From: Izhakiella capsodis
Lineage (GTDB): Bacteria > Pseudomonadota > Gammaproteobacteria > Enterobacterales > Enterobacteriaceae
Length of the DNA: 64,000 nt
NCBI RefSeq assembly: GCF_900115045.1
Contig: NZ_FOVC01000008.1
Span: 62,001-126,000 of the forward strand
Direction of reading: 5' to 3'
Shown: one piece after another, positions 17,701-26,609 of the stretch
How the letters are laid out: every line of letters starts with the position of its first letter
How positions within the stretch are numbered: the stretch's first letter is position 1
Notes under the pieces: model-generated
Told to the model about the DNA's origin: nothing
The model's database searches: none
What the model saw: the letters and a program-made list of their open reading frames with translations, nothing else
Position numbers and translations under genes: made by a program

Positions 17701-19065
17701 GTGATTAGCGTATTCGATATGTTTAAAGTCGGCATTGGCCCTTCGAGCTCTCATACCATGGGGCCAATGAAAGCCGGAAAACAGTTCATAGATGAATTAG
17801 TGCAGAAGGGAATACTGCATGAGACCACCCGCGTGGCAGTTGATGTCTTCGGTTCACTGTCGCTGACCGGAAAAGGGCATCATACCGATATCGCCATTAT
17901 CATGGGACTGTCCGGCGCATTGCCAGAAGATGTTGATATTGATGCCATACCGGCCTTCATTGAAGACGTCAAACAACGTCAACGACTTCTGGTCGCTAAT
18001 GGTCAGCATGAAGTCGATTTTCTACGCGAAGGTGGAATGATATTTCGCAGCGAGAATTTACCGCTTCACGAAAATGGGTTGACATTTTATGCCTGGCAAG
18101 GTGACCGACTGTTATACACCAATACCTGGTACTCAACGGGCGGTGGTTTCATCGTTGACGCAGCTCACTTCGGTCAATCAACGCTGAACGAAGTTTCAGT
18201 ACCCCACCCGTTTCACTCTGCTACCGCGCTGCTCATTGAATGTAAGGATACCGGGCTTTCCCTGTCAGGTCTGGTGATGAAAAATGAATTGGCACTTCAC
18301 TCCCGCGCGGAAATTGAAGCCTATTTCAGACGCATCTGGCAAACAATGAGTGACTGTATTAACCGTGGTCTGAATACTGAAGGCGTGCTGCCCGGCCCAC
18401 TGCGTGTTCCACGTCGCGCAGCCGCGCTACACAGAATGTTAATGGCTTCGGGCAAGCTAAATAACGATCCGATGAGCATTATTGACTGGATTAATATGTT
18501 TGCCCTGGCGGTCAACGAAGAGAATGCCGCAGGCGGACGTGTCGTGACAGCCCCCACTAACGGAGCCTGCGGCATCGTTCCAGCGGTGCTGGCTTATTAC
18601 GATCGTTTTGTCGAGCCAGTTACCACAGAAATTTTCACCCGCTATTTTCTGGCAGCCGGTGCCATCGGCGTGCTGTATAAAATGAATGCCTCAATTTCGG
18701 GTGCAGAAGTTGGCTGTCAAGGTGAAGTGGGCGTCGCCTGTTCGATGGCAGCAGCAGGCATTGCTGAACTGTTCGGGGCCAGTCCGGAACAGGTTTGCGT
18801 CGCGGCGGAAATTGGCATGGAGCATAATCTTGGCCTGACCTGCGATCCGGTCGCCGGTCAGGTGCAGGTACCCTGTATCGAGCGAAACGCGATTGCCGCC
18901 GTTAAGGCGATCAACTCCGCACGCATGGCACTTCGCCGCACCAGTCAGGCACGCGTTTCCCTCGATAAAGTTATTGAAACCATGTATGAAACCGGGAAAG
19001 ATATGAATGCGAAATATCGCGAGACCTCGCGTGGCGGTCTGGCAATTAAGGTACAGTGCGATTAA
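17701..19065 (+). CDS. sdaA: L-serine dehydratase 1
   Basis: SdaA deaminates L-serine to pyruvate with a [4Fe-4S] cluster. The product (454 residues, the E. coli length) begins at a GTG behind an AGGAG ribosome site. The N-terminal domain has the characteristic GPSSSHTMGPMKAG (about residues 13-26). The C-terminal catalytic domain has cysteines in GAEVGCQGEVGVAC and in LTCDP...VPCIERN that fit the cluster ligands. In E. coli pdeD (yoaD) follows; here only a non-coding 344-base gap is left before yoaE. Confidence 0.97.
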   Translation: MISVFDMFKVGIGPSSSHTMGPMKAGKQFIDELVQKGILHETTRVAVDVFGSLSLTGKGHHTDIAIIMGLSGALPEDVDIDAIPAFIEDVKQRQRLLVANGQHEVDFLREGGMIFRSENLPLHENGLTFYAWQGDRLLYTNTWYSTGGGFIVDAAHFGQSTLNEVSVPHPFHSATALLIECKDTGLSLSGLVMKNELALHSRAEIEAYFRRIWQTMSDCINRGLNTEGVLPGPLRVPRRAAALHRMLMASGKLNNDPMSIIDWINMFALAVNEENAAGGRVVTAPTNGACGIVPAVLAYYDRFVEPVTTEIFTRYFLAAGAIGVLYKMNASISGAEVGCQGEVGVACSMAAAGIAELFGASPEQVCVAAEIGMEHNLGLTCDPVAGQVQVPCIERNAIAAVKAINSARMALRRTSQARVSLDKVIETMYETGKDMNAKYRETSRGGLAIKVQCD

Positions 19066-19409
19066 CCAGTAGTCCCGCCATTTCTGGCGGCCGAGGCAGC
19101 CGGCTGCCAGATAATCCCTTCCCTTCGCCTTTATCTCTTCGCAAACGTTTATTCATCGCTTTTAGTAGCCAAAAAACAGCACAGCAGCACTCCAGCCCGA
19201 CGAACCAGCCTTATCGACTTTTCAGCCGGAAAGATATTAACGGGATTACGGCGTTGACGCTCTGCTGCTGTTTTCACACCGCCGGTAGCGCGAAAGGATG
19301 TCGCATTGGCGGAAAACTGTCAGCAACTGGCCCCTGTCATCTGAAAAATAAAAGCCCACCAGATGATGGCGGGCCAGATATGGACAGAGAGAACCACAAA
19401 GATCGGCGA
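19066..19409. other. Gap between sdaA and yoaE, yoaD not found
   Basis: In E. coli a CSS-EAL cyclic-di-GMP phosphodiesterase (YoaD/PdeD) is encoded here. The 344 bases do contain open frames but none resembles YoaD convincingly. A GC-rich imperfect hairpin (GCCCACCA/TGGCGGGC) at about 19348-19371 may be the yoaE terminator. Confidence 0.5.
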
Positions 19410-20987
19410 TTATGAGTCGCTGTCTTCATCCTTATCGCGAGGAATGCGGGTAACCTTGACAAGGTCAATACGATAGTCCGTCGCTTCAACAATACGGAAG
19501 CTAAAGCCGTTCAACTCAATGACATCGTTTACACGCGGTAGCTGGCCATGATGGTGGATTAATAAACCGGCCAATGATGCATAATCTTCGGCTGGATCGA
19601 CCAGACCGCGGATATCAAGCCGCTGTTGCAGGGAGTGCAAGTCGGTCCCCCCTTTAACCAGCCAGCCATCTTCGTAAACTGAGATATCCGGCGTTTCATC
19701 CTCATCAGGGAATTCGCCGGCAATGGCTTCCAGAACATCCAAGGGGGTTATCAGCCCTTGCACCATACCGAACTCATTAGTCACAATCACAAAGCTGCCC
19801 TTGGCGCGGCGCAGCACACCGAGCAGATTGATTGGGTCAAGGGTCTCCGGAACGACAATTGCCATATGCGCTGCGGCAAATGCGGCCACATCCATACCAT
19901 GCTCAACGGCAACCAGCAGTTCCTTCGCCCGCACCACACCGATAATTTCATCCAGCTCGCCACGACATACGGGAAACAGGCTGTGCGGTGTATCCAGAAG
20001 CTGGATGCGGATCTCATCGGCCGGACGAGTGGCATCCACCCATGATATTTCCCCGCGTGGCGTCATAATGCTTCGCACTGAGCGTGAGGCCAGCGTTAAA
20101 ACACCGTTAATCATGTAACGTTCTTCTTCTTTGAACGCCTCATGCGGTAGCTCCTGCTGCCCGGCAGCGGATTCTGGCTCAGTCTGTTGATCCTCATGCT
20201 GATTCTGCCTCCGCGTGCCAATCATCTTGATTATTGCTTCTGCGGTTCGCTCACGCATTGGACGGCGCGCTTGATGGCGTAGGAAATTACGCCGGGCAAT
20301 CTGATTGAACAGCTCGATCAAAATTGAGAAGCCAATTGCGGCGTACAGATAGCCTTTAGGTATATGGAAGCCAAATCCCTCCGCTACCAGGCTCAGACCG
20401 ATCATCAGCAGGAAACTCAGGCAAAGCACCACCACCGTCGGATGTGCGTTGATAAAACGCGTTAAAGGCTTTGATGCCAGCAGCATCACTGCCATAGCAA
20501 TAACCACCGCCGTCATCATAATAGCGAGATTATTTACCATCCCCACGGCGGTAATAACCGCATCAAGTGAGAAGACCGCATCCAGTATAACTATCTGTAG
20601 CACTACCGCCCAGAAGCTGGCATAACCTTTGCTACCTTCGCTGTTAGTCTCATGATTTTCTAATCGCTCATGCAATTCCATCGTGGCTTTGAACAGTAGA
20701 AAAATACCACCAATGAGCAGGATAATGTCGCGCCCCGAAAAGCTGAAATCGCCTACGCTGAATAAAGGTTTTGTCAGCGTGACCATCCAGGATATAAGTG
20801 AAAGTAGAGCCAGACGCATCAACAGGGCCAGAGAAAGGCCGATTAACCGCGCTTTGTCACGCTTTTTGGGCGGAAGTTTATCGGCAAGAATGGCAATAAA
20901 AACCAGATTGTCGATACCCAGAACAATTTCAAGCACTACCAGCGTAAGCAAACCGGCCCAGACAGAGGGATCCAGAAGAAATTCCAT
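19410..20987 (-). CDS. yoaE: TerC-type membrane protein with CBS and CorC domains YoaE
   Basis: The 525-residue product has a TerC-type integral membrane domain (about residues 1-240, seven or so helices, with LEIVLGIDNLVFIAI and the second acidic segment ILDAVFSLDAVITAVG), then two CBS domains (about 300-420) and a C-terminal CorC/HlyC domain (about 435-515). It is orthologous to E. coli YoaE (518). TerC proteins have been linked to metal ion export, notably manganese; the substrate of YoaE itself is not established. A roughly 190-base leader with paired segments lies upstream. The gene is divergent from manXYZ. Confidence 0.94.
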   Translation of the reverse strand: MEFLLDPSVWAGLLTLVVLEIVLGIDNLVFIAILADKLPPKKRDKARLIGLSLALLMRLALLSLISWMVTLTKPLFSVGDFSFSGRDIILLIGGIFLLFKATMELHERLENHETNSEGSKGYASFWAVVLQIVILDAVFSLDAVITAVGMVNNLAIMMTAVVIAMAVMLLASKPLTRFINAHPTVVVLCLSFLLMIGLSLVAEGFGFHIPKGYLYAAIGFSILIELFNQIARRNFLRHQARRPMRERTAEAIIKMIGTRRQNQHEDQQTEPESAAGQQELPHEAFKEEERYMINGVLTLASRSVRSIMTPRGEISWVDATRPADEIRIQLLDTPHSLFPVCRGELDEIIGVVRAKELLVAVEHGMDVAAFAAAHMAIVVPETLDPINLLGVLRRAKGSFVIVTNEFGMVQGLITPLDVLEAIAGEFPDEDETPDISVYEDGWLVKGGTDLHSLQQRLDIRGLVDPAEDYASLAGLLIHHHGQLPRVNDVIELNGFSFRIVEATDYRIDLVKVTRIPRDKDEDSDS

Positions 20988-21200
20988 TACCTACTCCGAA
21001 GAAATGAAAAGGTTGAACCCGCCGACATAAAGTAATTACGTGAGCAACATGCAGCACGGCAGAAAGAGAAGAAATTACGTTCGGACACATAACAATGAGC
21101 CGGATGACCCGGTGGCATGGTGAAAGAACTTCGGTGACAGTCCATATAGGGGGCTGATGCCCGTTACTCCTGTTCAATAAAAGGACCATTACTCTAACAG
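20988..21200 (-). promoter_or_regulatory. Long, possibly structured leader of yoaE
   Basis: On the minus strand upstream of the yoaE start there are paired segments such as GGGCATCAGCCC and ACCGGGTCATCCGGCT, and a purine-rich AGGAGTAACGGGCATC block near 21170. Some TerC-family genes (alx, ykoY) are controlled by the manganese-sensing yybP-ykoY riboswitch, so a regulatory RNA is plausible here, but I cannot match this sequence to that consensus. Confidence 0.3.
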
Positions 21201-21302
21201 TGCCTTATAAAGTCACAAAATAGATTGTGAGTTTTAACTGTAAAGTTACTTCAAGTGCTGTGAAATCAATCAACAGGAACCCAGAATGGAATCGACCTCT
21301 AA

Positions 21303-21324
21303 ATAACTGATCAATGTCACATAA
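21303..21324 (+). promoter_or_regulatory. Candidate CRP site upstream of manX
   Basis: ACTGA and TCACA are separated by six bases within AACTGATCAATGTCACAT. The right half is a perfect CRP half-site and the left is partial. The E. coli man operon is CRP-activated, which makes the site plausible. Confidence 0.4.
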
Positions 21325-21347
21325 TTTATTTTTTTGCAGACTAAAAT

Positions 21348-21359
21348 AATTCGCGAATT
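21348..21359 (+). promoter_or_regulatory. AATTCGCGAATT palindrome in man promoter
   Basis: A perfect 12-bp palindrome flanked by AT-rich arms (TAAAATAATTCGCGAATTCA) about 155 bases before manX resembles the general layout of Mlc/NagC operators, which share a CG-centred core between AT arms. In E. coli Mlc represses manXYZ. The assignment is by resemblance and context only. Confidence 0.4.
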
Positions 21360-21512
21360 CACTTTTGGTTACTGTATAAGTTTGCAGTCATCCGACCTGA
21401 AATATCAGCTCTCCATCAGGAAAAAGTGATGATTAAATGTTGATACAGATAAAATCACACGAACCTTAGTTTCAGTCAGGGTTTGTATAATAAAAGAGAC
21501 AGGAGGTAGCAA

Positions 21513-22475
21513 GTGACCATTGCTATTATGATTGGCACACACGGTTGGGCAGCAGAACAACTGCTCAAAACTGCGGAAATGCTATTGGGAGAGCAGGAAA
21601 ATGTCGGCTGGATCGATTTTGTCCCCGGTGAGAATGCCGAAACCTTAATCGAGAAGTACCAAGCGCGCCTTGCCGAACTTGATACCGGCGGGGGTGTTCT
21701 ATTCCTCGTCGATACCTGGGGCGGAAGTCCGTTTAACGCCGCCAGTCGGATTGTTGTCGATAAAGACAATTACGAAGTCGTAGCCGGCGTCAATATTCCT
21801 ATGTTGGTTGAGACGCTGATGGCGCGTGATGATAACCCGGCGTTTGCTGAGTTGGTGGCACAGGCGGTGGAAACCGGTCGGGAAGGCGTAAAAGCGCTAA
21901 AAGCAAAACAACCAGAGGCGCCAGTAATAGACGCACCAGCTGACGCCGCTACACCCGTCGCGCCGCAGGCTCCCCTCGGCCCGAACGATCACATGAAAAT
22001 TGGTCTTGTGCGCATCGATGATCGCTTGATTCACGGTCAGGTAGCCACCCGCTGGACAAAGGAAACGAACGTTACGCGAATTATTGTCGTCAGCGACGAA
22101 GTTGCAAATGACAATGTACGTAAAACCCTGCTCACCCAGGTTGCTCCGCCAGGGGTAACTGCACACGTAGTCGATATTGAAAAAATGGTGCGCGTCTGGA
22201 ATAACCCCAAATATGCTCGCGATCGCGTCATGTTGCTATTCACCAATCCAACAGACGTTTTACGGGTCGTGGAAAAAGGCATTGACATTAAGTCGGTAAA
22301 CGTTGGTGGTATGGCATTCCGTCAGGGTAAAACTCAGGTGAACAATGCAGTTTCCGTAGATATTAAGGATATTGACGCATTCCGTAAGCTGAACGAGCGC
22401 CACATTGAGCTGGAGGTGCGTAAAGTCTCAAGCGATCCTCGACTAAAAATGATGGATTTGATCGCGAAAATCTAA
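21513..22475 (+). CDS. manX: Mannose PTS system EIIAB component ManX
   Basis: ManX carries the IIA and IIB domains of the mannose/glucose/glucosamine phosphotransferase system. It begins at GTG 21513 behind AGGAGG and is 320 residues long (323 in E. coli). The IIA domain (about residues 1-130) has its phosphorylated His10 in IGTHGWAA. A Pro/Ala-rich linker (about 133-155) joins it to IIB, which has GLVRIDDRLIHGQVATRW with the second phospho-His. It is the first gene of manXYZ. Confidence 0.97.
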   Translation: MTIAIMIGTHGWAAEQLLKTAEMLLGEQENVGWIDFVPGENAETLIEKYQARLAELDTGGGVLFLVDTWGGSPFNAASRIVVDKDNYEVVAGVNIPMLVETLMARDDNPAFAELVAQAVETGREGVKALKAKQPEAPVIDAPADAATPVAPQAPLGPNDHMKIGLVRIDDRLIHGQVATRWTKETNVTRIIVVSDEVANDNVRKTLLTQVAPPGVTAHVVDIEKMVRVWNNPKYARDRVMLLFTNPTDVLRVVEKGIDIKSVNVGGMAFRQGKTQVNNAVSVDIKDIDAFRKLNERHIELEVRKVSSDPRLKMMDLIAKI

Positions 22476-22544
22476 TTTCAAAGGTGTGTTTCTTATCCGC
22501 AGATGCGGTTTAACTCAGTTATTGATTGTCAGAGGAGAAGTACA

Positions 22545-23348
22545 ATGGAGATAACAATCCTTCAGCTTGTACTGATTTTTATTGTGTCCTGTATTGCCGG
22601 GATGGATTCAACACTCGACGAGTTTCAGTTTCACCGTCCGCTGGTCGCCTGTACCCTCATTGGCCTTATTCTGGGTGATATTGAAAAAGGTATCATCATC
22701 GGCGGTTCACTAGAGATGATTGCACTTGGCTGGATGAACATCGGTGCGGCAATGGCGCCGGATGCCGCCCTCGCCTCTATCATTTCTACTATTCTGGTTA
22801 TCGCTGGCGGTCAGAGCATCGGTGCCGGTATTGCGCTGGCTATTCCTCTGGCGGCTGCTGGACAAGTGCTGACCATCGTCGTTCGTACTATTACTGTTGC
22901 TTTCCAGCATGCGGCGGATAAAGCCGCGGAAAAGGGCAATCTGACGGCTATTTCCTGGATCCACTTCTCTGCTCTGATCCTGCAGGCATTACGCATCGCC
23001 ATTCCAGCGCTAATCGTCGCCGTTTCCGTTGGCACCAGCGAAGTACAGGGCTTGCTCGCCTCAATCCCCGAAGTCGTCACTAACGGTCTGAATATCGCTG
23101 GCGGAGTGATCGTCGTGGTTGGTTACGCAATGGTGATCAACATGATGCGTGCAGGCTATCTGATGCCCTTCTTCTATCTGGGCTTTGTTACGGCCGCATT
23201 TACCAGCTTCAACCTGGTTGCGCTGGGCATAATCGGCGTAGTGATGGCAATTCTCTATATTCAGCTGGCACCAAAATATAACCGCACCGCTGGCTCTGCC
23301 CCGGCTGCGGGTCCGGCAAATAACGATCTTGATAATGAACTGGACTAA
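22545..23348 (+). CDS. manY: Mannose PTS system EIIC component ManY
   Basis: The start at 22545 (MEITILQLVLIFIVSCIAG) follows AGAGGAG and gives 267 residues, one longer than E. coli ManY. It is a polytopic inner-membrane permease subunit, with GMDSTLDEFQFHRPL near the N-terminus and many hydrophobic helices. It forms the sugar channel with ManZ; the same pair is exploited by phage lambda for DNA entry and by some bacteriocins in other species. Confidence 0.97.
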   Translation: MEITILQLVLIFIVSCIAGMDSTLDEFQFHRPLVACTLIGLILGDIEKGIIIGGSLEMIALGWMNIGAAMAPDAALASIISTILVIAGGQSIGAGIALAIPLAAAGQVLTIVVRTITVAFQHAADKAAEKGNLTAISWIHFSALILQALRIAIPALIVAVSVGTSEVQGLLASIPEVVTNGLNIAGGVIVVVGYAMVINMMRAGYLMPFFYLGFVTAAFTSFNLVALGIIGVVMAILYIQLAPKYNRTAGSAPAAGPANNDLDNELD

Positions 23349-23363
23349 TTGAGGGAATCTCAC

Positions 23364-24209
23364 ATGGTGGATACAACAAGCCAGACCAAAAAGCTGACAC
23401 AGGGCGACGTACGCGGCGTGTTTCTCCGTTCCAATTTATTTCAGGGATCGTGGAATTTTGAACGTATGCAGTCGTTGGGTTTTTGCTATTCAATGGTGCC
23501 GGTAATACGTCGTCTTTACCCAATAAATAATGATGAACGGAAACAAGCAATCAAGCGCCATCTGGAATTTTTCAACACACATCCCTACGTGGCAGCACCC
23601 GTGCTGGGCGTTACTCTGGCGATGGAAGAACAGCGTGCTAACGGCGCGTCCATTGACGACGCGGCCATTAATGGCATTAAAGTCGGTCTGATGGGACCAC
23701 TGGCCGGTGTCGGCGATCCTATTTTTTGGGGAACGGTACGGCCTGTATTCGCAGCTCTGGGGGCCGGTCTCGCAATGGGTGGCAGCATACTGGGTCCTAT
23801 CCTGTTCTTCGTGCTGTTTAACCTGGTGCGCCTGCTGGTTCGCTACTATGGGGTTGCTTACGGCTACCGTAAGGGTGTCGATATTGTCGGCGATATGGGC
23901 GGCGGCTTCCTGCAAAAACTGACGGAAGGAGCGTCTATTCTCGGCTTGTTCGTTATGGGAGCCCTGGTAAATAAATGGACCCACATTAATATACCGGTGG
24001 TCGTCTCAAAAATTACTGACCAGACAGGAAAAACGACCGTCACGACTGTTCAGACAATCCTCGATCAGTTAATGCCGGGACTGATACCGCTGCTGCTGAC
24101 CTTTGGCTGCATGTGGTTGTTACGGCGTAAAGTTAACGCCTTGTGGATCATCATGGGCTTTTTCGTGCTGGGAATTTTTGGTTACTGGGTCGGCCTTCTC
24201 GGTCTGTAA
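23364..24209 (+). CDS. manZ: Mannose PTS system EIID component ManZ
   Basis: The product (281 residues from the ATG at 23364, GAGGGAA ribosome site) is the IID membrane subunit. Conserved stretches include FLRSNLFQGSWNFERMQ, NGIKVGLMGPLAGVGDP and FLQKLTEGASILGLFVMGAL. A 15-base gap separates it from manY. Two hairpins follow its stop; the second is a strong terminator. Confidence 0.97.
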   Translation: MVDTTSQTKKLTQGDVRGVFLRSNLFQGSWNFERMQSLGFCYSMVPVIRRLYPINNDERKQAIKRHLEFFNTHPYVAAPVLGVTLAMEEQRANGASIDDAAINGIKVGLMGPLAGVGDPIFWGTVRPVFAALGAGLAMGGSILGPILFFVLFNLVRLLVRYYGVAYGYRKGVDIVGDMGGGFLQKLTEGASILGLFVMGALVNKWTHINIPVVVSKITDQTGKTTVTTVQTILDQLMPGLIPLLLTFGCMWLLRRKVNALWIIMGFFVLGIFGYWVGLLGL

Positions 24210-24243
24210 GCGTTACAGCGGGGGCTTGACTCCCGCTGTTATT

Positions 24244-24292
24244 AAAAATGATGCGCAACTGCTCTCCCGAGCGGTTGCGCATCATTTTTTAA
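24244..24292. terminator. Strong terminator after manXYZ
   Basis: A 16-bp stem (AAAAATGATGCGCAAC/GTTGCGCATCATTTTT) with a short loop, bearing its own A and T runs, ends the man operon. The ribosome site of yobD begins right after it, so yobD expression depends on readthrough or on a promoter inside the repeat. Confidence 0.9.
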
Positions 24293-24301
24293 GGAGAAGT
24301 T

Positions 24302-24778
24302 ATGACGTTGAATGACGTAATACTGGTGCTGGTCATCTCTCTGTTTCTGGCTTATGCCATCTACGATGAATTGATCATGCCACGCCGGATGGGGAAAACG
24401 GGCATGACGGTAGCACTCAAACGGCGTAATCGCGTCGACAGCCTGATTTTTGTCGGGCTGATCGCTATCCTGTTGTGGCAGAATCTGCAACATCAGGGAC
24501 CCCAGCTTACCACTACCCTACTCCTGGTGTTGGCGTTTATGTCGCTGTACGTGTTTTGGTTTCGCCAGCCCAGGATCGTATTTAAGCGCTCCGGATTTTT
24601 CTATGCCAATATATTTATCGACTATGAGCGAATTCAGTCGATGAATCTTTCGGAAGATGGCGTGCTGGTTATCCAGCTTGAACAAAGACGGCTGCTGATA
24701 GAAGTACGCTATCTGGACGATCTGGAGCGTATTTATCACTTCCTATTAGCAGAACAACCCGCTACGTCTCAGCGCTGA
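24302..24778 (+). CDS. yobD: YobD, UPF0266 membrane protein
   Basis: The 158-residue product has three N-terminal hydrophobic segments (about residues 5-20, 45-60, 70-90) followed by a soluble tail with MNLSEDGVLVIQLEQRRLLIEVR, the signature of the YobD/UPF0266 family (152 in E. coli). Function is unknown. An AAGGAG ribosome site precedes the ATG. In E. coli the manganese exporter gene mntP follows; here the frame instead runs 10 bases into the end of the convergent rlmA gene. Confidence 0.92.
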   Translation: MTLNDVILVLVISLFLAYAIYDELIMPRRMGKTGMTVALKRRNRVDSLIFVGLIAILLWQNLQHQGPQLTTTLLLVLAFMSLYVFWFRQPRIVFKRSGFFYANIFIDYERIQSMNLSEDGVLVIQLEQRRLLIEVRYLDDLERIYHFLLAEQPATSQR

Positions 24779-25593
24779 AGTCGCCAGAGACGCAACATAA
24801 AATCAGTTTCACATGCAAAATGCTCAACAGTCGCAAGGCGCCCCCAGACTTCCGGACGAGCACGCCAGGCAAAGGGCGTCATTTGCAGAAGCGTCGCTGC
24901 GCTGTCGCTGCTTAATGATAACGGATATGCCAGGGTTTCCTCGTGACACAATGACCAACCTGATAACGATTCCGGCGCAGGATCATGCATTTTTACTTCC
25001 CGGTAGATTAGCGCCTTAAACTGCAATAAATGCCGGGGGCCGGGTGTCACAGTGAGTAAATAACCGCCTGGACACATAACCCGCGCCAGCTCTTCAGGGT
25101 TAAAGGGAGCATAAATACGAAGCGCTGTACTGATGCTGCTGTTCATAAAGGGTAAGCGCTGGCTGGAAGCAACACAAAATGACACTTCCGGATAGCGTTT
25201 TGCTGCGCTGCGTATCGCTTCACGCGACACGTCCAGTCCACAGACTTCAACGTTGGCACGTGCTGAGAGAGATTGTGCCACTGCGCCGGTGTAATAACCC
25301 TCACCACAGCCAATATCCAGCACGGTTTGCTGCTGAGAGCCATCACCAGTGATCCCTGACAACAATTGACAAACAACACGTTGTAACGCCTGATAATGCC
25401 CTTCATTAAGAAACTGCCTGCGAGCCTGCATCATTTCAGCATTATCACCCGGCTGCTTAGAGCGTTTATGCTGCACTGGCATCAAATTTACGTAGCCTTC
25501 TCGCGCCTTGTCAAACTGATGGCGGTTAATGCATTCCCAGCCCTTTTCTTGCGTAGATAGAGGCTGATGGCAGAGCGGACATTGATAGTGCAT
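24769..25593 (-). CDS. rlmA: 23S rRNA (guanine745-N1)-methyltransferase RlmA
   Basis: RlmA(I) methylates G745 of 23S rRNA. An N-terminal zinc ribbon (YQCPLCHQP, then a Cys and His in ECINRHQFD) precedes an SAM-dependent methyltransferase domain with motif I VLDIGCGEGYYTGAVA at about residue 95. The ATG at 25593 (MHYQCPLC, 274 residues) matches E. coli best; an in-frame GTG at 25608 is possible. The gene end overlaps yobD by 10 bases. Confidence 0.94.
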   Translation of the reverse strand: MHYQCPLCHQPLSTQEKGWECINRHQFDKAREGYVNLMPVQHKRSKQPGDNAEMMQARRQFLNEGHYQALQRVVCQLLSGITGDGSQQQTVLDIGCGEGYYTGAVAQSLSARANVEVCGLDVSREAIRSAAKRYPEVSFCVASSQRLPFMNSSISTALRIYAPFNPEELARVMCPGGYLLTVTPGPRHLLQFKALIYREVKMHDPAPESLSGWSLCHEETLAYPLSLSSDSAATLLQMTPFAWRARPEVWGRLATVEHFACETDFMLRLWRLQR

Positions 25594-25640
25594 TACAGGT
25601 GGTCTCACTGGTCAATCAGGCGCGCAGTGTACTGCAAAAT

Positions 25641-25672
25641 AAAAAACCCTGCTATGTTGGCAGGGTTTTATT
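25641..25672. terminator. Terminator between rlmA and cspC
   Basis: AAAACCCTGC and GCAGGGTTTT flank a 7-base loop with A and T tracts on both sides. On the minus strand it terminates cspC before the rlmA start. Confidence 0.85.
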
Positions 25673-25720
25673 GATTAGAGTGTCACGCTGCTGGTCTGTG
25701 TCGACCAGCGCTGTGGCTCA

Positions 25721-25930
25721 TCAGATAGCAGTAACGTTTACAGCCGAAGGACCTTTCTGACCATCCTGGATTTCGAACTCTACGTTCTGACCTTCAGCCA
25801 GAGTTTTGAAACCATTACCCTGGATTGCAGAGAAGTGTACGAATACATCCTTGCTGCCGTCAGCTGGGGTAATGAAACCAAAGCCTTTAGACTCGTTGAA
25901 CCACTTAACCTGACCTTTAATCTTTGCCAT
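25721..25930 (-). CDS. cspC: Cold-shock-like protein CspC
   Basis: This 69-residue single cold-shock domain protein differs from E. coli CspC at very few residues as I recall it. RNA-binding motifs RNP1 (KGFGFITP) and RNP2 (VFVHFSAI) are intact. CspC is a constitutive RNA chaperone that affects rpoS mRNA stability. In E. coli it is co-transcribed with the small upstream gene yobF, which is broken here (25944-26087). An AAGGAAAT ribosome site precedes the start. Confidence 0.97.
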   Translation of the reverse strand: MAKIKGQVKWFNESKGFGFITPADGSKDVFVHFSAIQGNGFKTLAEGQNVEFEIQDGQKGPSAVNVTAI

Positions 25931-25943
25931 TTTACAAATTTCC

Positions 25944-26087
25944 TTAGAGTGTATTTTTTGCCCGCAGGCGGTACTGATAGAGAAACCAGAGACATTACTG
26001 AATGAGGCACTGATTAAGGTTCGGCAAGGAAGCGGTATTCAACGTCAACGTCTGTACTCAAAACTTCTTTACTGAAATGCCATGCAT
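25944..26087 (-). pseudogene. yobF: YobF small stress protein, frameshifted
   Basis: On the minus strand, ATG 26085-26087 to TAA 25944-25946 aligns along its length with E. coli yobF (47 codons) directly upstream of cspC. A single T appears lost after codon 4, so the reading frame stops at codon 10. In the shifted frame the conserved SKEVLSTDVDVEYRFLAEP continues, then meets a TAA where a second base seems missing, and the remainder aligns in another frame. The protein cannot be made. The leader RNA may still matter for cspC. Confidence 0.75.
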
Positions 26088-26609
26088 AAACAGAACTGTA
26101 CCTCGATTTATCCAACAGGATTTATCACATATCCTCAATATAATGGCAAGCCATTTTTAGACAACAAATGAGATAATGCGCATGAAAAAGAGAGTCAAGC
26201 ACGTAAAGTGAAAATATCAGCGCTGAATCGCATCAACCGATCAATGGGAAAACAACTTTTAATCAACAGATTATAAATATTATCGAGCAATACATCATTG
26301 TATAAGGCAGGTTTATCCTGATAACGTATCCTAAACAAGGATATCTTCCTACCCAATCTCATTGCTTAAATTTAATAAAGATTTATTGTTAAAGTACGAA
26401 TAAAAAGCCCCGGATAATTAGCCGGGAACATGAAAATGTGTTCATTAATAATCCCGATGCACAGGGTAGTCGTGCAATGTACTAAATTTATGAAAAGCGT
26501 TATTCTGCGACTAAAAAAGAAGCAACCTCAATACAAATATAATTTCGCTAACCATACGCAGCAAAAATACAAAAATCATCGACATTGTTTTGGTCTCGCC
26601 TGGACTGAA
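26088..26609. other. AT-rich gap upstream of cspC-yobF
   Basis: About 520 AT-rich bases with no recognisable gene. The part nearest 26090 should hold the promoter of the yobF-cspC transcript. A modest hairpin (CCCCGG...CCGGG) lies at about 26408-26427 near the end of the convergent side. A 62-codon plus-strand frame at 26430-26618 shows no family resemblance. Confidence 0.5.

Noticed and set aside
19056..19415. 119-codon plus-strand frame after sdaA
   Set aside because: It starts inside sdaA, has no family resemblance and no YoaD motifs; considered as a yoaD remnant but no convincing alignment was found.
20929..21189. 86-codon minus-strand frame overlapping the yoaE start
   Set aside because: It runs across the yoaE leader into the gene in another frame; the leader shows paired segments rather than protein conservation.
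21001..21200. yybP-ykoY riboswitch call
   Set aside because: Some local resemblance and gene context, but the conserved core could not be matched by eye, so only a possible structured leader is reported.
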